A stretch of DNA of 64,000 nt from Paenibacillus soyae (GCF_024623455.1 NZ_JANIPJ010000024.1:29100-93099); one strand, 5' to 3'. Positions 24,165-34,261 are shown, numbered from the stretch's first letter. Numbers and translations are program-made. The notes: generated by a model not told the origin, from the letters alone.

Positions 24165-27100
24165 GTGACAGCACTAAGACGAAGAACATGGAAGCAATGG
24201 CTATCCAGCATGACAGCCGCAGCTCTTCTATTCGGAGCCGTGCCGCAGGCTGGTTATGCGGAGGAAGCGGGCGGGAGCGCCGCTTCGGCGGTACCGCCGG
24301 TATTGATAACGGAGCTTGTGCCGGATACGGCGAACGTAAGCGGCGTCAGCTCGGATGCGTACGAATTCATTGAGATTTACAACAATACCGATGAGGTGCT
24401 CGATTTCTCGCAATACAAGCTGTTCTACCGTTACCCGGACAAGGGACCTTCTGGCGACGTGCCGTGGCCGACCGTGGAGAAAGGCAGCGTCGATATTCCG
24501 GTGGGTGGATCCATCGTGCTTTGGGTCATCAATAGCGCCAACGGATCGGCGACAGAGGCGGATTTCAATACAAACTTCGGGGTGAGCCTCAAGGAAGGCG
24601 AAACGCTGTTCCGCTTGGAGGAAAGCGGCGGCATGGCGAACGGGTCGCCGCGCGACATGGTTGTGAAGGATCTTCAAGGCAACGAGGTGGTCGTCGCCTC
24701 TTACCAGAATGATGAGCAGACGAAACCGGACAAGGGCATCTTCTATACATACCCGACCGACGGTACCATTAACATGCGCATGGTCGCGGATCCAGGCACG
24801 GTGACGGCTACGCCCGGCAGCGTGACGGTCGATCAAGTGCCGTCGGAGCCGGTTCAGGGACCGGATCCGATTGAGAATACGCTTCCGGCTATCGCGGACA
24901 TCAGCCATGAGCAGGTTGCCGAAGGACTGGAAGTGTCGGCTGCGATTACGGATGCCGACGGTACGCTGCCGGAGGCGGTCTTGTATTATCGTACGGAATC
25001 GCAAACGCAATTTGCGTCGGTCATGATGCTGAAGAGCCCGGACGGAGATAGCTTCAAGGCGCTCGTTCCGGCATCGGCGCTTGTAGAAGAAACGCTGTAC
25101 TATTATATAGAAGCAGCGGATCAGGCGGGCAAAACGAAATCGGAGACGCAAACCGTACAAATCGAGCTTGGCGATTTCGATCCGCAATCGGCTCCTCCGC
25201 TTCTCGTGACGGAGATTGTGCCCGATTCCGCGAACGTTGGCTCCGGCGACGGTTACGAGTTCGTCGAAGTGTACAACAATACGGACAAGCCGATGAATCT
25301 GAAGGATTACAGGATCAAGTACCGGTATACGGATTCCGGTCCTTCCGCCGACGTTATCTGGCCGACGTCGACGGAGGATGTCGTCATTCCTTCCAAGCAG
25401 AGCGTTGTATTCTGGGTCATTAATGCCTATAACACGGCTTCGACGGCTGCCGATTTCAACACGAACTACGGCACTTCGCTCGAGGAAGGCGTCAATCTGT
25501 TCCGCATGTTCAGCGACGGCATGGCAAACGGCGGCAAACGGGGCATCGTTGTTGCCACCAATAGCGGCATCGAGGTATCGACCGTCTATTACGACAACGA
25601 CGAAGAGACCAAGGCGAATAAGGGAATCTTCTATCGCTATCCGGTCGACGGCACAGCGAACATGATCAAATACAGCGCAGGCCTTGAGGCCGCGACGCCG
25701 GGCGCCGTCGCTTCGCAGCAAGTGCCGGCCGTTCCGGTCACTGTCGCGGCGGACAGTGTCAATCCGGAAGTGACGGATTTGACGGCAGCGACGGAGGTCG
25801 ATCAGACGAACAACTTCGACATCGTAGCGGACGCGGCAGACGATATGCAGGTGAAGACGGTACTGCTCTACTACAAGGATGATAAGGAGAGCTCGTACAC
25901 AAAACGTTATTTGACCCAGAGCTACAACGATTCGTTATTCCGTCAGACGATCTTCAGCCCTCAGCTGATCGGACGCAAGTATATCGAATATTATTTCGAG
26001 GTGTCCGACGGCACGAACGCAGTTGCGACGATGCCAAAGCGTGTTGCGATTTTGGGAGGACCGGAGCAAGCGGATCTTAGACTGAACGTGAAAGAAGGCG
26101 AAGTGCTGGCGGGCAGCAAAATCATTCGCGGCACGGGAGCGGGCGTTCCTTGGAGTGAGCTCACCATGTCAATCGGCGGCGATGAGCTGACAACCGGTAC
26201 GTATTCCGCTCTGGAGAGCGGCGCCTACTTCGCGTTCGAGACGCAGGGCGTCAACTATTACTTCAAAAATGCAGTCGTGGTGGACGGCCAAATTATTCAT
26301 ACGTTCCTCGACCCGATCGACAGCTGGTCGACACTGTCCATTCCGGTCTCGGCAGACGGACTGGAAGCGGGCGACAATGTCATCTCCATCTATGCCGGCT
26401 CGAAGTCCGGACCATTCGATGAGCGTCCGGAGGAGAACAAGGACGATTTCGAAATCCGGAATGTACGCCTCGTGCTGGCCGACGGAACGGAGCTGTACGA
26501 TCCGAATTACGCGAATCCGATGACGTCGCTGAAGATGGGCGACAGCTCGGGCAAAAACGAATTTATCGACTTCACGTTTACGCTGACGGCGGACAAGCTG
26601 GCTTCCAAGGCTTATCTCTGGGATACAAGGTCGGCGGAAGACGGGAACCACACGATTAGTTTGACACACAGCCAGAATGGCACGTTGACTCGCGACGTCA
26701 AGGTTGACAATACGGCGCCGATCATCGTGCCGACTGTCGAGAACGAAGAAGAGTATCGCGGCGAGTTCGTCATTGATGCGGCGGTTACCGATGAAATCGC
26801 TGGCGTCGAATCGGTACAGGCGACGCTGGATGGCAAGGCGGTCGAGCTGCCCATTGCGGCATCTTCGTCTGCTCTTGCCCCTGGCGAGCATGTGTTGGAA
26901 GTGAAGGCAGCCGATAAAGTGGGCAACCTTGCGGAATCTACCGTGACGTTCAGCGTGCCGGACGAGAATCCGGCGGCTCCGGTCGTCGTATCGCCGTTTC
27001 CCGGCAAGGATCGTGTAGGCGACAGGGCTGAGCTCACCGTTAAAGCGCAGGATCCTCTGGACGATCTGATGCGCGTCTCGTTCTTCCGCGGATACAAGTT

Positions 27101-29816
27101 CGACGCAAGCACGCAGGCCGGCTTCAAGGCTTATCGCGGCGCGGCGGACACGGAGCCTCCGAAGCAGGAGGTGCCTGGCGGCGAGACGGCTCTCGGCGCA
27201 GCAGATTATAAGCTGATCAGCAAGGATGACAACCAGTACCTGATCGACGACGCGACGGAGCAGTTCCCGTATCAGCGTTTCGAGATTACATTGGACCCGT
27301 CCGTGAAGGATACGGACCGCGTCGCCGTGAAGTGGCAGGGCAAGTCGCTTGAAGGCCGCAAGGTCAGTCTGTACGCGTGGTCGCCGGATGCCGGCAAGTG
27401 GCAACAGCTGGATACGATTATTGCGGGCAATGAGGAGTTCGAGCTCGGCTCGGAGGTAGCGGCAGGCGATTACCGTCACGAGGAGACGAACAAGATCAAC
27501 CTGATGGTGCAGGATGAGCTGCCGGTATCGAACGACCCTTACGATTTCTCCTTCGTCTGGATGTCGGATACGCAATACTATTCGGAGACGTACTTCGAAT
27601 ACTATCGCGACAACGTAAATTGGATCAAAAACAATCTGGATTCGCACAAAATCAAATATGTCATCCATACCGGAGACATTGTCGACGAGTCGGACAAGCT
27701 TTACCAGTGGGAAGAAGCGGATCGCAACATGAAGGTGCTGGACGACGCGGGCATTCCTTACGGCGTTCTTGCAGGCAACCATGATGTCGACCATCAGAAG
27801 GGCTCCTATGAAGACTATTGGAAGTGGTTCAGCGAGGACCGGTTCGTGAACCAGCCGACGTTCGGCGGCTCCTATCAGAACAACAGAGGCCACTACGATC
27901 TCGTGTCCGCGGGCGGCAATGACTTCATTATCGTCTACATGGGCTGGGGCCTCGCCGATGAAGAGATCGAATGGATGAACCAAGTGGTGAAGGATCACCC
28001 GAACCACAAGGCAATTATTGCGCTTCATGAATATTTGCTCGTGTCGGGCAACCGCGCCCCGATCGCGGACAAGGTGTACGAGCAGGTCGTGCTGCCGAAC
28101 AAAAACGTGTTCGCGACGCTGTCCGGCCATTACCATGACGCCGAGCTGAAGACGGACGAGATCGACGACGACGGCGACGGCGCGGCGGACCGCAAGGTGT
28201 ACCAGATGCTGGCCGATTACCAAGGAGCGGAAGACGGCGGCCTCGGCTATATCCGTCTGATGCAATTCGACATGGCGAACGATAAGCTGCACATCAAGAC
28301 GTATTCGCCTACGTTGGACGACTACAACTATTACGACCCTGTCGCGTATCCGGGCAAGGACGAGTTCTCGCTTGATCTGGAGCTGGATGCCGAGACGAAG
28401 CGGGTCGCGACCGACTACTTCGGCGTGCAGGTGTACACCGACGAGCAAATCGGCGAAACGAAGGAAGCGGCAAGCGGAGCGAATGCGACGGTCGAGTGGT
28501 CCGGTCTTGATGCGGACGCCGCCTACGAATGGTATGCGGTAGCGGAGGACGACTACACGGGCGTTGGCCGTTCGGACGTATGGCGTTTCTACACGGGTGA
28601 AGGCCCTGCGGAAGAAGAGACGCCTGTCGTTACGTCGCCGCCTGTTACGGTGGAGCCGAAGCCTGAAGTGGGCAAGGGAATCGTCGCCTTGCAGCCGAAG
28701 TCCGGAAACCGTTATGAGCTCGGGGCGGATACGGTGAAGGATGCGATCAAGAGCGCAGCGAACGACGAGTTCATTCAAATTAAGCTTGAAGGAAACGGTA
28801 CTGCGTCGGGAACGGTCGAGCTTCAGCTGCCGGCGGAGGCGATGGCCGACCTCCAGAAGAATGGCAAAGGCATGAAGCTGACGTTCTCGGGTCTTGAGAT
28901 CGAATATCCGGCCGGCGTCATCCCTGCGGGCGCGCTGGGACAAGGCGTGATGGTGTCGCTGAAGATCAGTACAAAGCCGGGCGACGAGGCGGATCGAGAG
29001 CTGGAGGATGAGGCTCTTCGGCCGACGGCTATCGTGTTCCATCTGGAGTTGGCAGCGACTAGCAGGGACGGTCAAACCACTTCGATTCACGAGCTGGGCG
29101 GCAAAGTGCGCGTGTCGAGACAATTGACCGAGGAAGAGAAGAAGGCATTGGACACGGATTACGCCGGCGTCTACTATCTGGACGGAGAGAACGCACATTA
29201 TATGGGCGGCACGTTCGAGGACGGCGCGGTGACGTTCGAGACGGACCATTTCTCCGGCTTCGCAGTGATGGAGTACCGCAAATCGTTCGACGACATGGCC
29301 GGTCACTGGGCGGAGTCTTATGTCGGCAAGCTGGCGGCGAAGCACGCCGTGACGGGGATTGATTCGTCCACATTCGCGCCGGAACGCGACGTGAAGCGCG
29401 CGGACTTCGCGGTAATCGCCGTGAAGGCGCTCGGATTCCTCGGGCTGGAGACGGACGGGTCAACGTTCGCGGATGTCGCGGAGGACAAGTATTATGCGGC
29501 ATACGTGGAGAAAGCCTACGAGCTTGGGCTCGTAACGGGTTATGAGGACAAATTCCGTCCGGAAGACACGATCTCCCGCGAAGAAGCGACCGTTATTCTG
29601 ATGAGGATTCACGAGCTGCTGCAAGGCAAAAAATCTTCTTCGGCGGACGGGCAGTCGTTCGCGGATATGGCGGAGGCCTCCGACTGGGCGACAGATGCGA
29701 TCGTCCAAGCGAGCGCGCTTGGCCTCGTGAGCGGCAAGCCGGGCGGCTTGTTCGATCCGCATGCGGACGTGAAGCGGGCCGAGATCGCGAAGATGATCTG
29801 GCTGGCGCTTCAATAG
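24165..29816 (+). CDS. Large S-layer-anchored protein with lamin-tail domains and calcineurin-like phosphoesterase
   Basis: 1883 residues, GTG start with CCAGGAG upstream. Signal peptide about 1-31 (cleavage after AGYA). Two lamin-tail-like domains: about 45-215 and 340-525, both with LITE/LVTE...VPD and YEFIEIYNNTD or YEFVEVYNNTD. Immunoglobulin-like stretches follow. A metallophosphoesterase domain spans about 1124-1360, with a shifted DTQ metal motif, HTGDIVDESD (1168), GNHDVDH (1203) and LSGHYHDAE (1318). Three S-layer homology domains (about 1708-1883) anchor it to pyruvylated wall polymer. Role: secreted, wall-bound phosphodiesterase or phosphatase, possibly acting on nucleic acid or organic phosphate; substrate not shown. 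Divergent to the AraC-type regulator. Confidence 0.92.
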   Translation: MTALRRRTWKQWLSSMTAAALLFGAVPQAGYAEEAGGSAASAVPPVLITELVPDTANVSGVSSDAYEFIEIYNNTDEVLDFSQYKLFYRYPDKGPSGDVPWPTVEKGSVDIPVGGSIVLWVINSANGSATEADFNTNFGVSLKEGETLFRLEESGGMANGSPRDMVVKDLQGNEVVVASYQNDEQTKPDKGIFYTYPTDGTINMRMVADPGTVTATPGSVTVDQVPSEPVQGPDPIENTLPAIADISHEQVAEGLEVSAAITDADGTLPEAVLYYRTESQTQFASVMMLKSPDGDSFKALVPASALVEETLYYYIEAADQAGKTKSETQTVQIELGDFDPQSAPPLLVTEIVPDSANVGSGDGYEFVEVYNNTDKPMNLKDYRIKYRYTDSGPSADVIWPTSTEDVVIPSKQSVVFWVINAYNTASTAADFNTNYGTSLEEGVNLFRMFSDGMANGGKRGIVVATNSGIEVSTVYYDNDEETKANKGIFYRYPVDGTANMIKYSAGLEAATPGAVASQQVPAVPVTVAADSVNPEVTDLTAATEVDQTNNFDIVADAADDMQVKTVLLYYKDDKESSYTKRYLTQSYNDSLFRQTIFSPQLIGRKYIEYYFEVSDGTNAVATMPKRVAILGGPEQADLRLNVKEGEVLAGSKIIRGTGAGVPWSELTMSIGGDELTTGTYSALESGAYFAFETQGVNYYFKNAVVVDGQIIHTFLDPIDSWSTLSIPVSADGLEAGDNVISIYAGSKSGPFDERPEENKDDFEIRNVRLVLADGTELYDPNYANPMTSLKMGDSSGKNEFIDFTFTLTADKLASKAYLWDTRSAEDGNHTISLTHSQNGTLTRDVKVDNTAPIIVPTVENEEEYRGEFVIDAAVTDEIAGVESVQATLDGKAVELPIAASSSALAPGEHVLEVKAADKVGNLAESTVTFSVPDENPAAPVVVSPFPGKDRVGDRAELTVKAQDPLDDLMRVSFFRGYKFDASTQAGFKAYRGAADTEPPKQEVPGGETALGAADYKLISKDDNQYLIDDATEQFPYQRFEITLDPSVKDTDRVAVKWQGKSLEGRKVSLYAWSPDAGKWQQLDTIIAGNEEFELGSEVAAGDYRHEETNKINLMVQDELPVSNDPYDFSFVWMSDTQYYSETYFEYYRDNVNWIKNNLDSHKIKYVIHTGDIVDESDKLYQWEEADRNMKVLDDAGIPYGVLAGNHDVDHQKGSYEDYWKWFSEDRFVNQPTFGGSYQNNRGHYDLVSAGGNDFIIVYMGWGLADEEIEWMNQVVKDHPNHKAIIALHEYLLVSGNRAPIADKVYEQVVLPNKNVFATLSGHYHDAELKTDEIDDDGDGAADRKVYQMLADYQGAEDGGLGYIRLMQFDMANDKLHIKTYSPTLDDYNYYDPVAYPGKDEFSLDLELDAETKRVATDYFGVQVYTDEQIGETKEAASGANATVEWSGLDADAAYEWYAVAEDDYTGVGRSDVWRFYTGEGPAEEETPVVTSPPVTVEPKPEVGKGIVALQPKSGNRYELGADTVKDAIKSAANDEFIQIKLEGNGTASGTVELQLPAEAMADLQKNGKGMKLTFSGLEIEYPAGVIPAGALGQGVMVSLKISTKPGDEADRELEDEALRPTAIVFHLELAATSRDGQTTSIHELGGKVRVSRQLTEEEKKALDTDYAGVYYLDGENAHYMGGTFEDGAVTFETDHFSGFAVMEYRKSFDDMAGHWAESYVGKLAAKHAVTGIDSSTFAPERDVKRADFAVIAVKALGFLGLETDGSTFADVAEDKYYAAYVEKAYELGLVTGYEDKFRPEDTISREEATVILMRIHELLQGKKSSSADGQSFADMAEASDWATDAIVQASALGLVSGKPGGLFDPHADVKRAEIAKMIWLALQ

Positions 29817-29825
29817 CAAATGAGA

Positions 29826-29869
29826 AGGGACGATCTATCGGCGAAATGCCGAAGGATCGTCCCTTTTTA
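29826..29869 (+). terminator. Terminator after the SLH phosphoesterase gene
   Basis: AGGGACGATC pairs with GATCGTCCCT, followed by TTTT. Confidence 0.9.
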
Positions 29870-29958
29870 CATACAGGAAGAATGCTGCAAAAACGCAGGA
29901 TTTAAAGCAGTGTCAAGCAGGAGCGGCAGCAATGCTGCAAATCTGCATCAGTTTCCGC

Positions 29959-30084
29959 GAGACTCCTCCCATTTGCCTATCCATTCCTATCATTTCCTGC
30001 ATTTTCTGCATCATTTTCTATGAGACTCCTCCTATTTGCCTATCCATTCCTATCATTTCCTGCACTTTTTGCACCAATTAAGCG
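29959..30084. repeat. Tandem 63-bp repeat, two units
   Basis: Units start with GAGACTCCTCC at 29959 and 30022. The first 47 bases (including TTTGCCTATCCATTCC) differ at one or two positions, the rest diverge. Just upstream, AATGCTGCAAA occurs at 29881 and 29931. Pyrimidine-rich on the plus strand. No gene seen in 29870-30126. Confidence 0.75.
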
Positions 30085-30126
30085 AAATTGACCGACTTAT
30101 ATCGAAAAATGATGCATAATCGCATC

Positions 30127-30172
30127 AAAACCCCAGACTATCCCTTCGAAGGGGAAACGTCTGGGGTTGTTA
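30127..30172 (-). terminator. Terminator of the DJ-1/PfpI gene (minus strand)
   Basis: Read on the minus strand: AACCCCAGAC...GTCTGGGG followed by TTTT, with an inner CCCTTCGAAGGG stem. Confidence 0.85.
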
Positions 30173-30184
30173 ACGTCTCGGCTA

Positions 30185-30784
30185 TTACACCGCCAACGTG
30201 CCGTCCGCCGAGCGGCTTGTCTCCTCTTGGCGAACCAGCTTCAGAAACTCCCGCATGAAGCCGGGCAGATCCGGCCAAGCGTGGCCGCTGACAAGCTTGC
30301 CGTCGGCGTGCAGCGTCTCGTCCGCGTAGATGGCGCCGATCCGCTCTACATCCGGCCGGACGGCGTTATAGCAGGTCATCGTGCGGCCCTCGAAGTAGCT
30401 CGTGTCCGCTAGCGACAGGAACACCTGGGCACCGTGGCAGATCGCGGCGACCGGCTTGTCCGCGTCGAGGAAATGCTGCACGATCCGCGGCAGCTCCGGA
30501 TTCGTGCGGATGTACTCCGGCGCTCGGCCGCCCGGGATGACAAGGGCGATATAGTCGGCAGGGTCGACATCGGCGAAGGCGATATGCGAGGGCAGCTGAT
30601 GGGCGGGCTTCTCCGTATACGTCTCCCATCCCTCTATGAAATCATGGACGACGGTGTACAGCGTTTTTTTGGTCGGGGATGCTATGACGGCATCGTAGCC
30701 TTCCTCCAGCAGGCGGTAATAAGGGTAATAAACCTCCAGCACTTCCGCTCCGTCTCCGGTCAGAATCAGAACTTTGTTCGGCAT
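30185..30784 (-). CDS. DJ-1/PfpI family protein
   Basis: 199 residues from ATG 30784, which has AAAGGAGTGAGCGC upstream; the longer frame to 30856 uses TTG and is less likely. The fold starts VLILTGDGAEVLEVYYPYYR and has the nucleophile elbow VAAICHGAQVFLS with the reactive cysteine. DYIALVIPGG is the preceding strand-turn typical of class I glutamine amidotransferase-like proteins. Family members act as glyoxalase III, chaperone/deglycase, or intracellular protease; eye inspection cannot choose. Monocistronic on the minus strand, with its own terminator, between conserved plus-strand genes, so probably an added gene at this locus. Confidence 0.88.
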   Translation of the reverse strand: MPNKVLILTGDGAEVLEVYYPYYRLLEEGYDAVIASPTKKTLYTVVHDFIEGWETYTEKPAHQLPSHIAFADVDPADYIALVIPGGRAPEYIRTNPELPRIVQHFLDADKPVAAICHGAQVFLSLADTSYFEGRTMTCYNAVRPDVERIGAIYADETLHADGKLVSGHAWPDLPGFMREFLKLVRQEETSRSADGTLAV

Positions 30785-31071
30785 GCGCTCACTCCTTTGG
30801 ATAATAAGGTAGCATACGATTTTATTATGAATCCCCTCCCAAAACTTGTAAATCAAGCCGAGGTCGCAAGGCCGAATCTCCTATCTCCCCTCGAATCTTG
30901 TCTAATCGACTCGGATGTGAGGAGCGGCCGTCCGCTATGCTATAATGATTCTGACCTGAAGAGAGACGTCGAAGGGGGCACAAATGATAGAATAGAGCGT
31001 TTATCTCTCACCAAACGGGCAAAGCTGATAGAGAGCGTTCCATCAAGCTTTGTGACGGAGGGATAACGACA

Positions 31072-31836
31072 ATGAAACAAATATTACTCATAACCGACGG
31101 CTGCTCCAACGTGGGCATGAGTCCGATCGTGGCCGCGGCGCATGCCAAGGCGGAGGGCATCAACGTCAACGTGGTTGGCGTGCTCGATCAAGGGGACGTA
31201 GGAGAGCTCGGCGCCGCGGAGATCGAAGAGATCGCGCGAGCGGGAGGCGGCTTAAGCCGTATGGTCAACATGCGCCAGCTGTCGCAGACGGTGCAGATGA
31301 TGACGAGGAAGACGGTCGTTCAGACGATCCAGCTGGCCGTGCAGAAGGAGCTGAAGCACGTGCTGGGCAACGGCTCGATCGAAGCGCTGCCGCCGGAGAA
31401 GCGCGGCGAGGTCGTGCGCGTAATCGATGAGCTTGGGGAAACCTCGGGCCTGCAGGTGGCGCTTCTCATCGACGCCAGCGCGAGCATGAAGCCGAAGCTC
31501 GCCGCCGTGGAGGAAGCGATCCGCGATTTGATGCTTAGCTTGCAGGCAAGGCAGGGTAAAAGTGAAATAGCGGTGTTCCACTTCCCCGGCACCCGGCATG
31601 GGGACGACTGCATCATGGACCTAGCATGGACAAGCCATTTGAACGGCGTGCATTCGATCTTTCCGAAGCTGCAGATGGGGGGCACGACGCCGACCGGCCC
31701 CGCGATCATGCATGTCGTGGAATTTTACCGCCAGGGTCAAGGCCAGGGCAGCGTGCACGATTACGGTGCGATGGGCGATTATGGCCGAAGAGGAAGACAG
31801 GAAACGGATGGGATGATGGGTGACTACGTCGTTTAA
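31072..31836 (+). CDS. yabS: VWA-domain protein YabS
   Basis: 254 residues. The C-terminal half is a von Willebrand A domain with MIDAS motif LLIDASASMKPK (Asp134) and the later GTTPTGPA metal-binding threonine loop. The N-terminal QILLITDGCSNVGMSPIVAA resembles the last strands of a VWA domain, so the protein reads as a circularly arranged or duplicated VWA fold; this is normal for YabS. Its order with yabT and tilS matches B. subtilis. The role is unknown; in B. subtilis yabS and yabT are linked to sporulation. It overlaps yabT by 17 bases. Confidence 0.9.
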   Translation: MKQILLITDGCSNVGMSPIVAAAHAKAEGINVNVVGVLDQGDVGELGAAEIEEIARAGGGLSRMVNMRQLSQTVQMMTRKTVVQTIQLAVQKELKHVLGNGSIEALPPEKRGEVVRVIDELGETSGLQVALLIDASASMKPKLAAVEEAIRDLMLSLQARQGKSEIAVFHFPGTRHGDDCIMDLAWTSHLNGVHSIFPKLQMGGTTPTGPAIMHVVEFYRQGQGQGSVHDYGAMGDYGRRGRQETDGMMGDYVV

Positions 31837-32746
31837 GCTGGAGCTGCGGCGCGGAAGCGTCGTCGTCGGCAAATGGAAGCTCGGCCGGTATCGCGTCGAG
31901 CGGCTATTGGGTGAAGGAGCCAATGGGAAGGTGTACCTCGTGCAGAGAGACCGGGAATGGCTGGCCATGAAGGTCGGCGCGGACGCCGTCGATCTGCAGT
32001 CGGAGATCAATGTCATGAAGTCGCTGGACAAGCAGAAGAGCCACGGCGCGGAGCCGTTCCTGTACGACGTAGACGATCTGTACGGCCCGGACGGCCGCGA
32101 ATATTCGTTCTACATCATGAGATACGTCAGAGGCACGACGCTCGCGAGCTATCTGAAGGAGCAGGGCGCCGAATGGTTTCCGCTCGTCGGCCTGAATCTG
32201 CTAGGCAAGCTGGCGAAGCTCCACCGGGCGGGGTGGGTATTCGGCGACCTCAAGGTGGAGAACGTGATGGTGGCCGACTACGGGCATGTCGAGCTAGTCG
32301 ATTACGGAGGCGTGACGGCGGTAGGCAAAAGCATTCGGCAGTTCACGGAAATTTACGATCGCGGCTATTGGAACTCCGGACCGCGCTCGGCGGATCCGAA
32401 GTACGATCTGTTCTCCTTCGCCGTGTTATGCATCCAGCTCCACGAGCCGAAGCGCCTTCATGCGCTGACGAAGGAGCTGCTTCCCCAGAACCGGTCGATG
32501 GACGAGCTGATGGAGATTGCTCAGGGAAGCGCGGCGCTGAAGCCAGTGCTCGGCTGGCTGCGGCGGGCCATGGCCGGCGAGTTCGCGAATGCCTCGGAAG
32601 GGGCGGAAGCCTGGCGCGTCTTGCTTCACAGACGGGAAACAAGGCGGAGCGCCTCCATACCCGGCTGGCTGAAGGGACTCGCCGCTACGTCGGGTTTGCT
32701 GCTGGCCGCCTCGATTTTCTGGTTGGTCATCAACATCTTTCTGTAG
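31820..32746 (+). CDS. yabT: Serine/threonine protein kinase YabT
   Basis: 308 residues. Gly-rich loop GEGANGKVYLV, lysine AMK (about residue 50), catalytic loop FGDLKVENVM in place of HRDxKxxN, and VDYGG in place of DFG; a membrane helix near the C-terminus (about 285-305). YabT in B. subtilis is a DNA-activated Hanks-type kinase that phosphorylates RecA and other proteins in the developing forespore. It lacks PASTA domains, as expected. GTG start inside the yabS end implies translational coupling. The truncated kinase core (no activation-segment extension) is typical of the family. Confidence 0.93.
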   Translation: MTTSFKLELRRGSVVVGKWKLGRYRVERLLGEGANGKVYLVQRDREWLAMKVGADAVDLQSEINVMKSLDKQKSHGAEPFLYDVDDLYGPDGREYSFYIMRYVRGTTLASYLKEQGAEWFPLVGLNLLGKLAKLHRAGWVFGDLKVENVMVADYGHVELVDYGGVTAVGKSIRQFTEIYDRGYWNSGPRSADPKYDLFSFAVLCIQLHEPKRLHALTKELLPQNRSMDELMEIAQGSAALKPVLGWLRRAMAGEFANASEGAEAWRVLLHRRETRRSASIPGWLKGLAATSGLLLAASIFWLVINIFL

Positions 32747-32797
32747 AGCGCGCGGTCGCGCTTAGCATCGCTTGGATAGAGGAGGCATTGCCAAAAC

Positions 32798-34210
32798 ATG
32801 TTACATCCGCTTGAGCAGGAGCTGGCCCGGGAGGCGGCTGCCAAGGGCCTATGGCGCCGGGGAGACCGGCTTATCGTCGCCGTGTCCGGCGGCCCGGATT
32901 CGATGGCGCTTCTGCATATGCTTCATGTGCTGGCTCGCGAGCAGGAGCTGACGCTGACGGCGGCCCATGTCAATCACGGCTTCCGGGGTGCGGAATCCGC
33001 CCGAGAGCTGGAGACGGTTAAGGCGTATGCGGGGTCTCTCGGGCTGGCATGCGAGACCGTCACCATGGATCTGCCCACTTATATAGAAGAAAACCGGTTG
33101 AACCTGCAGTCGGCCGCGCGGGAGAAGCGGTATGCGTTCCTGCTGGAAGTGGCGGCCCGGCACGGGGCCGAACGGATCGCGCTGGCCCATCATGCGGATG
33201 ACCAGGCGGAGACGGTATTGATGCGGTTGATTCGGGGATCGGGCTTGACCGGACTGTCGGGAATGAGCAGCATGCGCGCCGAAAAAAATGTGGAACTCGT
33301 TAGGCCGCTGCTTCGTATGAACAAGTCAGACCTTCTTCGCTATTGCGAGGAGCACGACATACCTTATTGCGCGGACAGCAGTAATCAAGAGCGGTACTAC
33401 TTCCGCAATACGATACGTCTCGACGTCATTCCCTATCTCTCGCAGTATAATCCCCAGCTGCCGCTATCGCTGCAGAGATTGGCGGAGGTGGCGGGAGCGG
33501 AGGATGACTTCATGGCGCGGCAGACGTCGGATTTGTTCGACCGGCTCGTGACTCGGAAGGACGGGGAATTCGCCATCGGCTGCTCGGTGCTGAGGGGTCT
33601 CCACGTCGCTTTACAAAGGAGATTGATTAAACTAATATTAAGTTATCTTTCGCAGGAAACGGAAAATCTAACCTATGGCAGCGTGGAGACGATGCGTCTG
33701 GCGGCATCCGAAGCGGCGCCCGCCACTTGGCGGATGGACGCGAGCGGCGGCATAAGGTGCATCAGGGAATACGAGACGATGCGCTGGATAGGCGTGAGGG
33801 ACGTGTGGGAGGCTGGCGAACCGTTCGATCTGACCGTCCCCGAGGGGATGGAAGAGCTTGGCGGATTGCCGGACGGCTGGAGATTTCGGCTGGAATGGCT
33901 GGATGGCGCTCAAGGGAAGCCGCATTCGAGGCTGGAAGCCTGCTTCGACGCGGATCAGCTCAGCTACCCTCTTCATGTGCGCAGCAGACTGCCGGGAGAC
34001 CGGATTCATGTTTTAGGATTAAATGGTTCGAAAAAAGTGCAAGATATGTTCGTTGACGAGAAGATACCGCCTTCGAGAAGAGAGCAGTATCCGCTGCTGT
34101 GCGATTCGGCCGGCCGGCTTCTGTGGATTCCGGGCGTTCGCCGCTCCTCGCATGCCTTGACTGGCAGCGATAGCCGGAGAGTGCTGCGCATCACGGCCTT
34201 CAACGAATAA
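32798..34210 (+). CDS. tilS: tRNA(Ile)-lysidine synthase
   Basis: 470 residues. The N-terminal ATP-pyrophosphatase loop VAVSGGPDSMALLHML and the LAHHADDQAETVLMRLIRGS motif are diagnostic; the C-terminal TilS domain has RLPGDRIHVLGLNGSKKVQD and ends WIPGVRRS. It attaches lysine to C34 of tRNA-Ile(CAU) with ATP, changing codon recognition from AUG to AUA. Essential in most bacteria. It is followed by hprT and ftsH, the universal Firmicute arrangement. Confidence 0.97.
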   Translation: MLHPLEQELAREAAAKGLWRRGDRLIVAVSGGPDSMALLHMLHVLAREQELTLTAAHVNHGFRGAESARELETVKAYAGSLGLACETVTMDLPTYIEENRLNLQSAAREKRYAFLLEVAARHGAERIALAHHADDQAETVLMRLIRGSGLTGLSGMSSMRAEKNVELVRPLLRMNKSDLLRYCEEHDIPYCADSSNQERYYFRNTIRLDVIPYLSQYNPQLPLSLQRLAEVAGAEDDFMARQTSDLFDRLVTRKDGEFAIGCSVLRGLHVALQRRLIKLILSYLSQETENLTYGSVETMRLAASEAAPATWRMDASGGIRCIREYETMRWIGVRDVWEAGEPFDLTVPEGMEELGGLPDGWRFRLEWLDGAQGKPHSRLEACFDADQLSYPLHVRSRLPGDRIHVLGLNGSKKVQDMFVDEKIPPSRREQYPLLCDSAGRLLWIPGVRRSSHALTGSDSRRVLRITAFNE

Positions 34211-34261
34211 GCGGCAGGGGTTCACACATAAACATAGGTATAGCGTGGGAGGATTTGAACT

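Noticed and set aside
26169..29345. 1058-residue open frame antisense to the SLH phosphoesterase
   Set aside because: Arises from the codon bias of the GC-rich plus-strand gene; Arg/His/Leu-rich with no domain.
30434..31066. 210-residue plus-strand ORF over the DJ-1/PfpI gene
   Set aside because: Antisense to a clear gene with its own ribosome binding site and terminator.
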